NCBI GenBank assembly: GCA_949283075.1
Contig: CASDRH010000025.1
Span: 1-44,537, forward strand
Direction of reading: 5' to 3'
Source of the DNA: an uncultured Pseudomonadota bacterium
GTDB lineage: Bacteria > Pseudomonadota > Alphaproteobacteria > Rs-D84 > CASDRH01
DNA length: 44,537 nucleotides
Notes under the pieces: generated by a model
What the model was told of the DNA's origin: nothing
Databases searched by the model: none
Seen by the model: only the letters and a program-made list of their open reading frames with translations
In this document: positions 25,617-33,523 of the stretch, one piece after another
Layout: the number at the start of each line of letters is the position of its first letter
How positions within the stretch are numbered: the stretch's first letter is position 1
Made by a program: the position numbers and the translations under genes

Positions 25617-25793
25617 CTAAAATCCTCTATAACTTTTATTGTTCCATTGTATACCATCAGGTGCTGTTCTTGTATGAGGAGCAACATAAGTTCCATTACT
25701 TTTTGTATATCCTCTAACATTAACATATTGAGCCATAGTATTAGTCATAAATATAAAATTTAAAAATAAAGATAATATAATCAGTTTTTTCAT
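25617..25793 (-). CDS. 58-residue exported protein with a GTYV..H.RT.PDG motif
   Basis: A 58-codon gene: signal peptide MKKLIILSLFLNFIFM.. cleaved near TMA-Q, then a mature part of about 37 residues with GYTKSNGTYVAPHTRTAPDG and WNNKSYRG. The pattern G-Y-x-x-S-x-G-T-Y-V-x-x-H-x-R-T-x-P-D is one I recall from small exported proteins widespread in Proteobacteria, of unknown function. AAGGAG (25801-25806) lies 7 nt before the ATG. The gene has its own promoter and a 126-nt structured leader, strong for such a small protein. Confidence 0.85.
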   Translation of the reverse strand: MKKLIILSLFLNFIFMTNTMAQYVNVRGYTKSNGTYVAPHTRTAPDGIQWNNKSYRGF

Positions 25794-25919
25794 ATTTATT
25801 CTCCTTATTAGATTAACAGAATCCCGAAAGAATTAACTAACGGGGCTTTCTGCTAATCCAACAAAGTCGTAAAAGAATCGTATGGGAAAGCCCCATAGAC
25901 TACAACTTTGTGAATTAGC
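25794..25919 (-). ncRNA. Highly structured 5' leader RNA with predicted pseudoknot (candidate riboswitch-like element)
   Basis: Read on the minus strand, the RNA begins with a long hairpin. GCTAAT (25919-25914) pairs with ATTAGC (25857-25852). TTGTA-type bases at 25911-25901 pair over 11 bp with 25871-25861 (one G-U). An inner TATGGG-GCTTT-CCCATA hairpin caps it (25897-25881). The capping sequence GGGGCTTTC (25894-25886) is fully complementary to GAAAGCCCC (25850-25842) lying just 3' of the long hairpin, giving a pseudoknot that competes with the inner hairpin. The predicted transcription start falls at the base of the stem. I cannot match it to a known class. Confidence 0.6.
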
Positions 25920-25925
25920 AACTAA

Positions 25926-25954
25926 AATATATTTTTAATTAATAAAGTTGTCAA
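25926..25954 (-). promoter_or_regulatory. Promoter of the structured leader and 58-residue protein gene
   Basis: On the minus strand: TTGACA (25954-25949), a 17-nt spacer, TATATT (25931-25926). The start is expected near 25919. Its -35 overlaps the -35 of the opposing rpmI promoter. Confidence 0.7.
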
Positions 25955-25975
25955 TATGAATATTTTTAATATAAA
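25948..25975 (+). promoter_or_regulatory. Promoter of the rpmI-rplT-pheS-pheT operon
   Basis: TTGTCA (25948-25953), a 16-nt spacer, and TATAAA (25970-25975). Start expected near 25982. The two divergent -35 boxes overlap by five bases, so the promoters should exclude one another. Confidence 0.65.
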
Positions 25976-25981
25976 ATGTTT

Positions 25982-26104
25982 AATTATTAATTTTTGTCTT
26001 GCATTTCATATAGATAACAGATAAAATCACAAACAATCTGACAGATAAGGCTATGGTATGCCTGTATTTGTTGTAAATTAACCTTATAAAAGAAGGAAAC
26101 AAAA
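25982..26104 (+). promoter_or_regulatory. rpmI leader, possible L20 autoregulatory region
   Basis: About 123 nt of untranslated RNA precede rpmI. It contains a small hairpin (AGGC-TATGGTAT-GCCT, about 26048-26063) flanked by partly complementary ACAA/TTGT arms, and ends with AAGAAGGAAAC as ribosome-binding site. In E. coli and Bacillus, L20 represses its operon through a structured leader. Position supports the same here; the fold itself is only tentative. Confidence 0.35.
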
Positions 26105-26305
26105 ATGCCAAAAATGAAAACAAAATCATCAACAAAAGGTCGCTTTTCAGTGACAGCGTGTGGAAAAGTAAAAAGAAAACACGCCAATCGTAATCATCAA
26201 ATGCGTGGACGCTCAAAACGTGCGAATACAGCTGGAAAACACCCAGTAATTGCAGCACCAGAAAACGCAAAAACAATCAAATCATGGATGCCATACGCAT
26301 CATAA
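26105..26305 (+). CDS. rpmI: 50S ribosomal protein L35
   Basis: A 66-residue basic protein beginning MPKMKTKSSTKGRF and containing VKRKHANRNHQMRGRSKR, the L35 signature (family PKxKTxxxxxKRF, then H/R-rich). It binds 23S rRNA in the large subunit. It is preceded by AGAAGGAAAC and followed by rplT after 19 nt, the standard rpmI-rplT pair; infC, often first in this operon, is instead about 8 kb away. Confidence 0.96.
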   Translation: MPKMKTKSSTKGRFSVTACGKVKRKHANRNHQMRGRSKRANTAGKHPVIAAPENAKTIKSWMPYAS

Positions 26306-26324
26306 TTAAGAAGGAGATTACAAA

Positions 26325-26696
26325 ATGGCAAGAATTAAAAGAGGTGTAACAGCACACGCAAGACATAAGAAGTTTATGAAAATGGCGAAAGGTTATTACA
26401 ACCGTAATCGCACAGTATTCCGCGCAGCAATTGAAAGAGTTGAAAAAGGATTACAATACGCATATCGCGATCGCCGTAAAAACAAATCAAATTTCCGTAA
26501 ATTATGGATTTTAAGAATAAATGCAGAAGCAAGAAAACACGGCTTAACATATTCTCAATTTATGGGGGGATTAAAGAAAGCTCAAATTGAAATTGACAGA
26601 AAAATGTTAGCTCATCTTGCTTATCATAACCCAGAATCATTTGCAACAATTGCTAACGAAGCAAAACGATTTATAAAGGACAATAAAGCCTCTTAA
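26325..26696 (+). CDS. rplT: 50S ribosomal protein L20
   Basis: A 123-residue basic protein starting [27 protein letters not shown]-type, with RDRRNKKxxFR-like [19 protein letters not shown]; it is a clear L20 of normal length. L20 is needed early in 50S assembly and represses its own operon in several bacteria. AAGGAG precedes it. Its last three codons (Lys-Ala-Ser-stop) are also the first arm of the attenuator preceding pheS. Confidence 0.97.
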   Translation: MARIKRGVTAHARHKKFMKMAKGYYNRNRTVFRAAIERVEKGLQYAYRDRRKNKSNFRKLWILRINAEARKHGLTYSQFMGGLKKAQIEIDRKMLAHLAYHNPESFATIANEAKRFIKDNKAS

Positions 26697-26758
26697 TCCG
26701 TTGCAATAAATAATTAAACGGTATAAAATAAGAGGCTGAAAAGCCTCTTAAATTTTTT
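26686..26758 (+). promoter_or_regulatory. Three-arm attenuator between rplT and pheS
   Basis: Arm 1, AAGCCTCTTAA (26686-26696), contains the rplT stop. Arm 2 is TAAGAGGCT (26729-26737). Arm 3, AAGCCTCTTAA (26741-26751), repeats arm 1 exactly. Arms 2 and 3 form a 9-bp terminator hairpin with a GAAA loop and a T-run (26753-26758). Arms 1 and 2 form the mutually exclusive antiterminator, which would enclose a CCGTT/AACGG hairpin (26698-26721). Ribosomes finishing rplT would cover arm 1 and favour termination. Confidence 0.7.
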
Positions 26759-26781
26759 CATTTTAAACAGGAAAATAAACA

Positions 26782-27888
26782 ATGATTGACAAAAATAAAT
26801 ACTTATCAGAAATATCAAATGCAAAAACATTAAATCAAATAAAAGATATTCACACATCTTTGTTCGGTAAAAATGGTATAATAAAAAATGCATTTAAAAG
26901 CTTACCAGATAATGTAAAAAAGCTACACGAAAATTTAAAAGATAAGATACAAGAATTTACAGAAAAATGCGAAGAATCAAAAAAGCAAATTGCAGCAGAA
27001 CTTAATAAAATAAAAACAGAATTAGAAGAGGCAATTTCAAAAAAACACAAACAAATAGAATTATCAGAAATAAACGACAAATTACAAAAAGATAAAATTG
27101 ATGTCACATTACCATTTGCTCCTGAAAAGCAAATAGGATTGATACACCCGTTCAATAGAGTGGTAGAAGAAGTTTGTGAAATATTTTCATCAATGGGATT
27201 TTCATATGCAGAAGGTCCACATATAGAATCAGATTTCTATAATTTTACAGCATTAAATATTCCAGACCATCACCCGGCAAGACAATCAAGAGATTCTTTT
27301 TACTTATTAAATTCAGAAAACTTGTTAAGAACAGAAACATCAGCAGTTCAAATAAGAACAATGGAAAAACAAAAAGCTCCTGTTAAAATATTTGCTCCTG
27401 GTTCTGTTTTCAGAAATGAATCTGACGCAACACACGTTCCTATGTTCCATCAATTAGAAGGTTTATGGGTTGATGAAGATATAACAATGAAAGATTTGTT
27501 ATCAGTTCTAGTATCATTTTTAAAAGAATTCTTCTGCACTGATAATGCCCCAATACGTATACGCCAACACAATTTTCCATTTACAGAACCATCAGTTGAA
27601 ATTGATGTAAAATACGAACGTAAAAACGGACAAATAAAAATAGGACAAGGCGATAAATGGCTTGAAATTTTAGGAGGAGGAATGGTCCATCCAAATGTCT
27701 TAAAAAATGTAAACATTGACCCATCAAAATATCAAGGCTTTGCATTTGGAACAGGAATAGAAAGACTAGCAATGCTAAAATATGGAATGCCAGATGTTAG
27801 AGAATTTTATAACTCTGATATAAATTGGTTAAAACATTATGGCTTCAAACCATATAATAATCCAAATTCACAAAATGGTTTAAATTAA
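26782..27888 (+). CDS. pheS: Phenylalanyl-tRNA synthetase alpha subunit
   Basis: A 368-residue class II synthetase subunit. The N-terminal ~100 residues form the coiled-coil tRNA-binding arm. The catalytic core shows HPFNRVVEEVCEIF, GPHIESDFYNFTALNIPDHHPAR, motif 2 GSVFRNESDATHVPMFHQLEG, and motif 3 GFAFGTGIERLAMLKYGMPDVR. It charges tRNA-Phe as an (alpha-beta)2 tetramer with PheT encoded 22 nt downstream. Expression should depend on the attenuator just upstream. Confidence 0.97.
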   Translation: MIDKNKYLSEISNAKTLNQIKDIHTSLFGKNGIIKNAFKSLPDNVKKLHENLKDKIQEFTEKCEESKKQIAAELNKIKTELEEAISKKHKQIELSEINDKLQKDKIDVTLPFAPEKQIGLIHPFNRVVEEVCEIFSSMGFSYAEGPHIESDFYNFTALNIPDHHPARQSRDSFYLLNSENLLRTETSAVQIRTMEKQKAPVKIFAPGSVFRNESDATHVPMFHQLEGLWVDEDITMKDLLSVLVSFLKEFFCTDNAPIRIRQHNFPFTEPSVEIDVKYERKNGQIKIGQGDKWLEILGGGMVHPNVLKNVNIDPSKYQGFAFGTGIERLAMLKYGMPDVREFYNSDINWLKHYGFKPYNNPNSQNGLN

Positions 27889-27910
27889 GTTGTAAAGGAA
27901 GGTATTAAAA

Positions 27911-30373
27911 ATGAAATTTACATACAACTGGATAAAAAAATACTTAAATACAAAAGCTACACCAGCAGAGATAGCAGATAAATTAACACTAATTGGATTA
28001 GAAATAGAAGAGATGCAAAACCAAGAAGAAGCATTAAAAGACTTCTTAATCGGAGAAATAATTTCAGCAGAAAAGCATCCAAATGCAGATAAATTAAAAG
28101 TATTAAAAGTATCACAAGGCGAAGGGAAACCTGTATTAAACATAGTATGTGGAGCTCCAAACGCAAGAGCAGGGATAAAAGGGGTTCTATCTTTACCAGG
28201 AATGATAATACCTGATACAGGAGAAAAATTAAAAAAAGGTTCTATAAGAGGTATAGAATCTCAAGGAATGATGTGTTCTATGCGAGAATTAAAATTAGGC
28301 ACAGACCACGACGGAATAATCGAATTTCCAGAAGAAATAGCAAATAAAATTTCCGCTGGTGATAAAGCAATAGACGCTTTAAAACAAATATATAATATAG
28401 ACACAATATTCGATGGAGAAATCACTTCAAATAGAGGTGACTATTTAGGAGTAAATGGAATAGCTCGTGATTTATGTGCGGCAGGATTAGGAGAATATAA
28501 AAAACAACAAATCCCAGAAATAAAAGAAGAATTAGAAAATCCAATAAAAGTAAACATAACAAATGAAGAAGCTTGTAAAGCATATACAGGTATTTACATT
28601 CAGGATGTAAAAAATTGTGAAAGCCCAAAATGGCTAAAAGATTTATTAATAAGCATTGGATTAAAACCAATTTCTGCAATAGTAGATATTTCAAATTACA
28701 TATCATTTGATATGGCCAGACCATTGCATATGTTTGATGCTGATAAGATAAAAGATAACACATTAAATGTTGGATATGCGAATAAAAATTCAAAACTATT
28801 AGCACTTGATGATAAAGAATATGATATTACAAACGAAGATATAGTAATATCATCAGGAAACAATCAAGATAAAATAGAAGGACTTGCAGGAATAATAGGA
28901 GGAAAAGATTCAGCAATTACAGAAGAAACCAAAAACATATTTATTGAATCTGCCTTATTTAATGCAATTCCTATCAGAAAGACATCAGCAAGATTAAAAA
29001 TTAACACAGATGCAAAATACAGATTTGAAAGATTTGTAAGCCCTAATTCAACATTACCTGGATTAAAATTTGCTGCACAAATGGTAATGGATATATGTGG
29101 AGGAAAAGCGTCAAAAATAATAACAGTTGGAGAAATACCAACAAATGAAAACAAAATAAAATATCCGATAGCTCATTTTGAAAAAACAATTGGTATAACA
29201 ATGCCAACAGAAAAAATGATAGAAATTTTGCAAAATCTAAATTGCAAAGTTGAAAAAGATTCAGATGGATTGCATTTAAATATAATAACAAATCCAGAGC
29301 GTGGAGATTTAAAAGAAGTACACGATATAACAGAAGAGCTTATCAGAATATATGGTTATGAAAACATCCCAATTTTACCAGTAAAAAAGAAAGAATTGAT
29401 AAGACAAACATTAACCACACAGCAAAAGCAAATATCAACGATACGCAAAGCACTATGTTGTAATGGTTTAATGGATATATGTTCATCAGAATTTGCAAGT
29501 TCTGAAAAAACAAAATTATTTATATCAGAAAATCAAAATCTTGTTTATGTATCAAACCCAATATCATCAGATTTAGATTGTATGAGACCTACTTTAATAC
29601 CAAATTTATTATCAGCTGTTGCATACAACGCATCAAAAAGTATGCCTGATATAGCAATGTTTGAAATAGGTTCAGTATTTTATGGCTCAAATCCAGGAGA
29701 AGAAGATATATCAATAGCAGGTATTCGCAGTGGGTTAAACATAAAAAAGCATTGGTTAAACAGGTCAAGAAAAGTTGATGTATTTGATATAAAATCAGAT
29801 TTATATTGTGCATTTGAAAATGCAGGATTTAATCCAGAAAAATTAACAATAATACAATATGCAGATAAAATACCTTCATTTTTAAACCCTAATAAATCAG
29901 GAGTTGTAATATTTGGACAAAACCAGATAGGTTATTTTGGAGAAATCCATCCATTAATATTGAAACAATATGATATAAAGAATATAAATGTAGTTTGTTT
30001 TGAATTTAATTTATCAAAATTGCCAGAGATAAAGGAAGACAAGACAACAACAAAAGGTTCTTACATAGTATCAAATTTACAACAAGTATCACGAGACTTT
30101 TCATTTGTAGTTGATAAAACAGTCTGCGGAAATGATTTAATAAAATCAATAAAGAAGACAAGCGAATTAATAAAAGAAATCTCAATATTTGATGTATATG
30201 AAAATGCAGAAACATATGGAGAAGACAAAAAATCAATAGCAGTAAACATAGTATTAAAGCCAAGTGATAAGACATTAACAGATGAAGAAATAAATATAAT
30301 AAGCGATAAAATAATTCAAAATATAAAGACAAATTTAAACGGAGTTTTATTGAAAGATTTTATACGCAGTTAA
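27911..30373 (+). CDS. pheT: Phenylalanyl-tRNA synthetase beta subunit
   Basis: An 820-residue PheT of normal bacterial length. Domains in order: N-terminal B1, the EMAP/tRNA-binding OB fold with HPNADKLKVLKVSQG (about residues 57-71), the B3/B4 editing domain (ending near AGIIGG and ESALFNAIPIRKTS), B5, the catalytic-like core, and the C-terminal anticodon-binding FDX-ACB domain (SRDFSFVVDKTV to the end). AAGGAAGG precedes the ATG. The 3' end overlaps the convergent gene on the other strand by 27 bp. Confidence 0.97.
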   Translation: MKFTYNWIKKYLNTKATPAEIADKLTLIGLEIEEMQNQEEALKDFLIGEIISAEKHPNADKLKVLKVSQGEGKPVLNIVCGAPNARAGIKGVLSLPGMIIPDTGEKLKKGSIRGIESQGMMCSMRELKLGTDHDGIIEFPEEIANKISAGDKAIDALKQIYNIDTIFDGEITSNRGDYLGVNGIARDLCAAGLGEYKKQQIPEIKEELENPIKVNITNEEACKAYTGIYIQDVKNCESPKWLKDLLISIGLKPISAIVDISNYISFDMARPLHMFDADKIKDNTLNVGYANKNSKLLALDDKEYDITNEDIVISSGNNQDKIEGLAGIIGGKDSAITEETKNIFIESALFNAIPIRKTSARLKINTDAKYRFERFVSPNSTLPGLKFAAQMVMDICGGKASKIITVGEIPTNENKIKYPIAHFEKTIGITMPTEKMIEILQNLNCKVEKDSDGLHLNIITNPERGDLKEVHDITEELIRIYGYENIPILPVKKKELIRQTLTTQQKQISTIRKALCCNGLMDICSSEFASSEKTKLFISENQNLVYVSNPISSDLDCMRPTLIPNLLSAVAYNASKSMPDIAMFEIGSVFYGSNPGEEDISIAGIRSGLNIKKHWLNRSRKVDVFDIKSDLYCAFENAGFNPEKLTIIQYADKIPSFLNPNKSGVVIFGQNQIGYFGEIHPLILKQYDIKNINVVCFEFNLSKLPEIKEDKTTTKGSYIVSNLQQVSRDFSFVVDKTVCGNDLIKSIKKTSELIKEISIFDVYENAETYGEDKKSIAVNIVLKPSDKTLTDEEINIISDKIIQNIKTNLNGVLLKDFIRS

Positions 30374-31153
30374 TTCATCAAATGTAAAAGAGATATTAGA
30401 TTGAAAAAAATCATAAGAGCTAAATATACTTTTGGATAACATTTTAACGCTATCAACAAAAAGAAATTTGTTATCATCTAGAATTGCAGAGTATATATTT
30501 AATTTAATATCTCTTTTTTCATTATTTAACTTAATAAAATCAAGCATAGTATTAATGTTATAAATGCTAGACAATTTAGTTATATCAGAAAATTGATCAA
30601 TAGGATTTCCTAAAATAAAAGTCCTAAAATTGCAAATACCAAAAGAATACAATTTATTCAAAAAACTAAATATATCATCAGGATTTTTAATGCTATTCAC
30701 AGCGAATGATATTTGCAAATTTGTTATTTTATCATTTACAGCTTTAATTGCTGTATCAATAATTCTATTTATATCATCAAAGTTTTTCTTTAATACTATT
30801 TCATTTGGCAAAGATATATCTATTAACTTTGCCCCATTTTGATAAGATGCTTTAATTGTATTAAATAAAGGTAATAAAGACAAATCATTATTATCAAAAT
30901 AATCATTGTATGGAATGAAAGATGTTAACTGAACGTTGCTTTTTTCAAGCCATTTCCAAACAACATCAATAAATTTAGCTCTAAAACTGACAGACTTAAA
31001 TTTATTATTAATAACAAAATCACAAATCTTTAATAAATCATATTGTTCGTATATATTATTATGGCAAACTATATCACACATATTTGATATATTTTTTAAA
31101 TAAATCAAGTAATTATCATCAATATTTTTTGAAAAATTTTTATAGACATCCAT
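30347..31153 (-). CDS. Degenerate DeoC-like TIM-barrel protein (candidate)
   Basis: A 268-residue soluble protein. The order of segments resembles deoxyribose-phosphate aldolase: LLKICDFVINNKFKSVSFRAKFI (like the LC..A......V.VxPxxV strand), VQLTSFIPYN (like VxxFPxG), TIKASYQNGAKLIDISLPNEIV (like A...GAxEIDMVxN), then LQISFAVNSI. The Schiff-base lysine region seems lost (NFRTFILGNPID). The match is by pattern only. The frame extends to 31201, but the ATG at 31153 lies 6 nt after a TTGAAA-17-TATAAT promoter and is preferred. It overlaps the pheT 3' end by 27 bp, tail to tail. Confidence 0.45.
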   Translation of the reverse strand: MDVYKNFSKNIDDNYLIYLKNISNMCDIVCHNNIYEQYDLLKICDFVINNKFKSVSFRAKFIDVVWKWLEKSNVQLTSFIPYNDYFDNNDLSLLPLFNTIKASYQNGAKLIDISLPNEIVLKKNFDDINRIIDTAIKAVNDKITNLQISFAVNSIKNPDDIFSFLNKLYSFGICNFRTFILGNPIDQFSDITKLSSIYNINTMLDFIKLNNEKRDIKLNIYSAILDDNKFLFVDSVKMLSKSIFSSYDFFQSNISFTFDELTAYKIFQ

Positions 31154-31159
31154 ATTTAT

Positions 31160-31188
31160 ATTATATATTCTATGCGTATGATTTTCAA
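31160..31188 (-). promoter_or_regulatory. Promoter of the DeoC-like gene
   Basis: On the minus strand: TTGAAA (31188-31183), a 17-nt spacer, TATAAT (31165-31160), then 6 nt to the ATG at 31153. No Shine-Dalgarno is present. Confidence 0.6.
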
Positions 31189-31201
31189 TATATTTAATCA
31201 T

Positions 31202-32284
31202 ATGAAATATCAGGAAATATTAAAGCCAATATATAAAATTATAATTGGATTATTTTTTATAATTTTCTTATTTAGTATAAATATTAAATCATCAAAAGCC
31301 AACGATATGGATTTTTCAATGGAAACTCCGGAAACTGAATCCATAAAACCATTAACAGATACAGATAATAAAACACAATCATCAAATGATTTTTCAATGG
31401 AAACAACAGATACTGAAGTTTCATCAAGCAAAGAAAAAAATAATCAAAAGAGCATAGATTACAGACACGACATAACATTATTAAAAATAAATGATATAAA
31501 CGAAACATATAACAGAGCAATTCATAGTTTTAACTCATTTTTCATACTTGATGTTTTAGGTCCAGTTTATTTAGTTTATAAACAAAACTCATTATTAAAA
31601 AGAGCATTCTTAAACTTTGCAACAAATTTAAACGAGCCTCGTTATGCACTTAATCATTTATTGCAAGGAAACTTCCACGATTTTGCAGGTTCAATGTCAA
31701 GATTTATATTAAACACAACATTTGGCTTATTTGGAATATTTGATGTAGCAAAAACAGGTGGAGTAGAGGTAAGAAGAACATCAATGGCAGATACTATGGC
31801 TGTATGGGGAATACCTCCAGGGGATTATGTAGTAATTCCTTTTTTAGGACCTTATACAGTACGTAATGCTGTAGGATATGTTATAGATATATTTGTAGAC
31901 CCTCTTGATTTTGCAATGACACAAATATTTGATGTTAATTGGTTAAGCTGGTTTATCATAAGCTCTGGTATTACAGGAGTAAGAGTAGTATTCATTGATA
32001 TAAGTTATTTAAATGTTATGTTAACAGATATAGAAAAAAACAGCATTGATCCAGCATCAACAATGAAAAACTATTATTTACAAAATCAGTATCATAGAAT
32101 AGTAAATTTAAAAAAACGTATAGATAAATATAGCTTATCAAACAGAGAAAAAAGATTACAAGAAAATCAAGAAGGATATAAAGAATTATCAATAACAGGT
32201 AATTTACAAGATAATGTAAAAGAACAAACAATACAAAATCCGGCAACAATTACGAATGATTTTTCTATGGAAGTAATGGAATAA
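31202..32284 (+). CDS. mlaA: MlaA (VacJ) outer-membrane lipid-asymmetry protein, non-lipoprotein form
   Basis: About 360 residues. The MlaA domain is clear: YNRAIHSFNSFFILDVLGPV, FATNLNEPRYALNHLLQG, RFILNTTFGLFGIFDVAK, TMAVWGIPPGDYVVIPFLGPYTVR, and VDPLDFA. MlaA removes misplaced phospholipids from the outer leaflet with porin and MlaC partners. The N-terminus is a signal peptide ending near SKA-N without lipobox Cys. Short D-F-S-M-E tags occur twice after the signal and once at the very C-terminus. The ATG at 31202 is preferred over 31172; a TATATT lies 7 nt upstream. The mlaFEDC genes are not nearby. Confidence 0.85.
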   Translation: MKYQEILKPIYKIIIGLFFIIFLFSINIKSSKANDMDFSMETPETESIKPLTDTDNKTQSSNDFSMETTDTEVSSSKEKNNQKSIDYRHDITLLKINDINETYNRAIHSFNSFFILDVLGPVYLVYKQNSLLKRAFLNFATNLNEPRYALNHLLQGNFHDFAGSMSRFILNTTFGLFGIFDVAKTGGVEVRRTSMADTMAVWGIPPGDYVVIPFLGPYTVRNAVGYVIDIFVDPLDFAMTQIFDVNWLSWFIISSGITGVRVVFIDISYLNVMLTDIEKNSIDPASTMKNYYLQNQYHRIVNLKKRIDKYSLSNREKRLQENQEGYKELSITGNLQDNVKEQTIQNPATITNDFSMEVME

Positions 32285-32287
32285 TAA

Positions 32288-33475
32288 TCAGAAAGAATAT
32301 ACAAAACCAGTAAGAATAACAAATCCTTTATTTTTCTGTTGAACATCTGGATTTTCAGGATTCATAATAACTCCACCAGCAGAAAAATAAAAATAAGATT
32401 TAAAAAAGACATATCTTTTTAAAGAAAATAATAACATATGAGTCATATCATCTTTAGGATTTGTTAAACTACCTTCTGCAATACTTCCGTGATAAGATAA
32501 AGATGAAGCCCATTTTCCAATTTCAAAAGCAACACCTCCATTATAAGCCCAACCAGCATAACTGTAATCAAAAGCAGGATTACCAATTAAATTATCAAAA
32601 GGAGTTTCATTTATTTTCAATACAGAACCACCGATAATAAAGCCTTTTACACCTAAGTTTATACCAGCAGAAATTTCTTGTCTTCTTTTAGCGATACTAA
32701 AATTATCAACATAAGTTTCACCATATTGAGAAAATCCAGCAGATAAAGCAATTTTTGCATTATTAGAATTAGAACCTAAACCAGAAGCAAAACTTAAACC
32801 AATAGAATATTGGTCATTAACTGAAGTTTGCTTATTATCAAAAGGCAATTGTTTTTTATCAGCAAAGCCATAACTAGCAGCAAATTGTAATTTATAATTA
32901 CCAGAAGTAATAAAATTGATTCTTTCTTTACCTCTTAAAAAGCCTATATCCGTAGAGCCATTAATAAATATTTGTTGAGGATATTCTTTATAAGACGGAA
33001 CATTAATAAAGAAATATATAGCACTATTATTTATACCTAAATATCCGACATCAGGAGCAGAAAATTGCATCTTACCAACAATATCTTTAACATATCCTAA
33101 TTCAATTCTAGCAATTTTATTTTGCAAATAAATAAAAGTTTCTTTTAATAAATTTCTATTATATTCCCAATATTCTTTTCTTGTTCTTACATCTACGTGA
33201 ACACCAGTTACAAAGTCATCAAAAATATTATATTTAGCATCGCCAAACAAATTAAATTCAACTAAATATTTTCCATAACGAATATCTTTTTGTTCAATAT
33301 CTTGCTTCCAATACCCGATACTAGAAGCAAGACTACCATCTAAATTAATTTGACCTTTACCACCTAATAAAGAATTGATTGAGCTTAAAAATTGAGCATT
33401 AGACTGTTTTAACCCGACAAAGCTTGACATAGTCAAAGCAGACAACAAACAAATACTAAATTTCCTTACCCACAT
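32288..33475 (-). CDS. Outer-membrane porin-like beta-barrel
   Basis: A 395-residue protein with signal peptide (cleaved near SNA-Q) and many short amphipathic beta strands, ending in aromatic GFVYSF, the C-terminal Phe signature recognised by the BAM complex. N-terminal INLDGSLASSIGYW and the strand pattern fit the Gram-negative porin superfamily. It is the only gene here ending in TGA. It is convergent with mlaA (3 bp apart); in E. coli MlaA binds a trimeric porin, so the pairing is suggestive. No Shine-Dalgarno precedes the ATG. Confidence 0.75.
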   Translation of the reverse strand: MWVRKFSICLLSALTMSSFVGLKQSNAQFLSSINSLLGGKGQINLDGSLASSIGYWKQDIEQKDIRYGKYLVEFNLFGDAKYNIFDDFVTGVHVDVRTRKEYWEYNRNLLKETFIYLQNKIARIELGYVKDIVGKMQFSAPDVGYLGINNSAIYFFINVPSYKEYPQQIFINGSTDIGFLRGKERINFITSGNYKLQFAASYGFADKKQLPFDNKQTSVNDQYSIGLSFASGLGSNSNNAKIALSAGFSQYGETYVDNFSIAKRRQEISAGINLGVKGFIIGGSVLKINETPFDNLIGNPAFDYSYAGWAYNGGVAFEIGKWASSLSYHGSIAEGSLTNPKDDMTHMLLFSLKRYVFFKSYFYFSAGGVIMNPENPDVQQKNKGFVILTGFVYSF

Positions 33476-33508
33476 TTTAATAAATAATATTTTAATTGCT
33501 TTTTAATA

Positions 33509-33523
33509 ATGGTATATTACCAT
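33509..33523. promoter_or_regulatory. 15-bp perfect palindrome between porin and queH genes
   Basis: ATGGTATATTACCAT is an inverted repeat of ATGGTA around TAT, lying in the 100-bp divergent region between the porin and queH starts. Its position suits a regulator binding site for one or both genes. The regulator is unknown. Confidence 0.35.

Noticed and set aside
25842-25919. Possible plus-strand RNA, SAM-II/SAM-V riboswitch or split tmRNA
   Set aside because: The strong promoter reading into it is on the minus strand; conserved nucleotides of those riboswitches and a tRNA-like acceptor domain with CCA are not seen.
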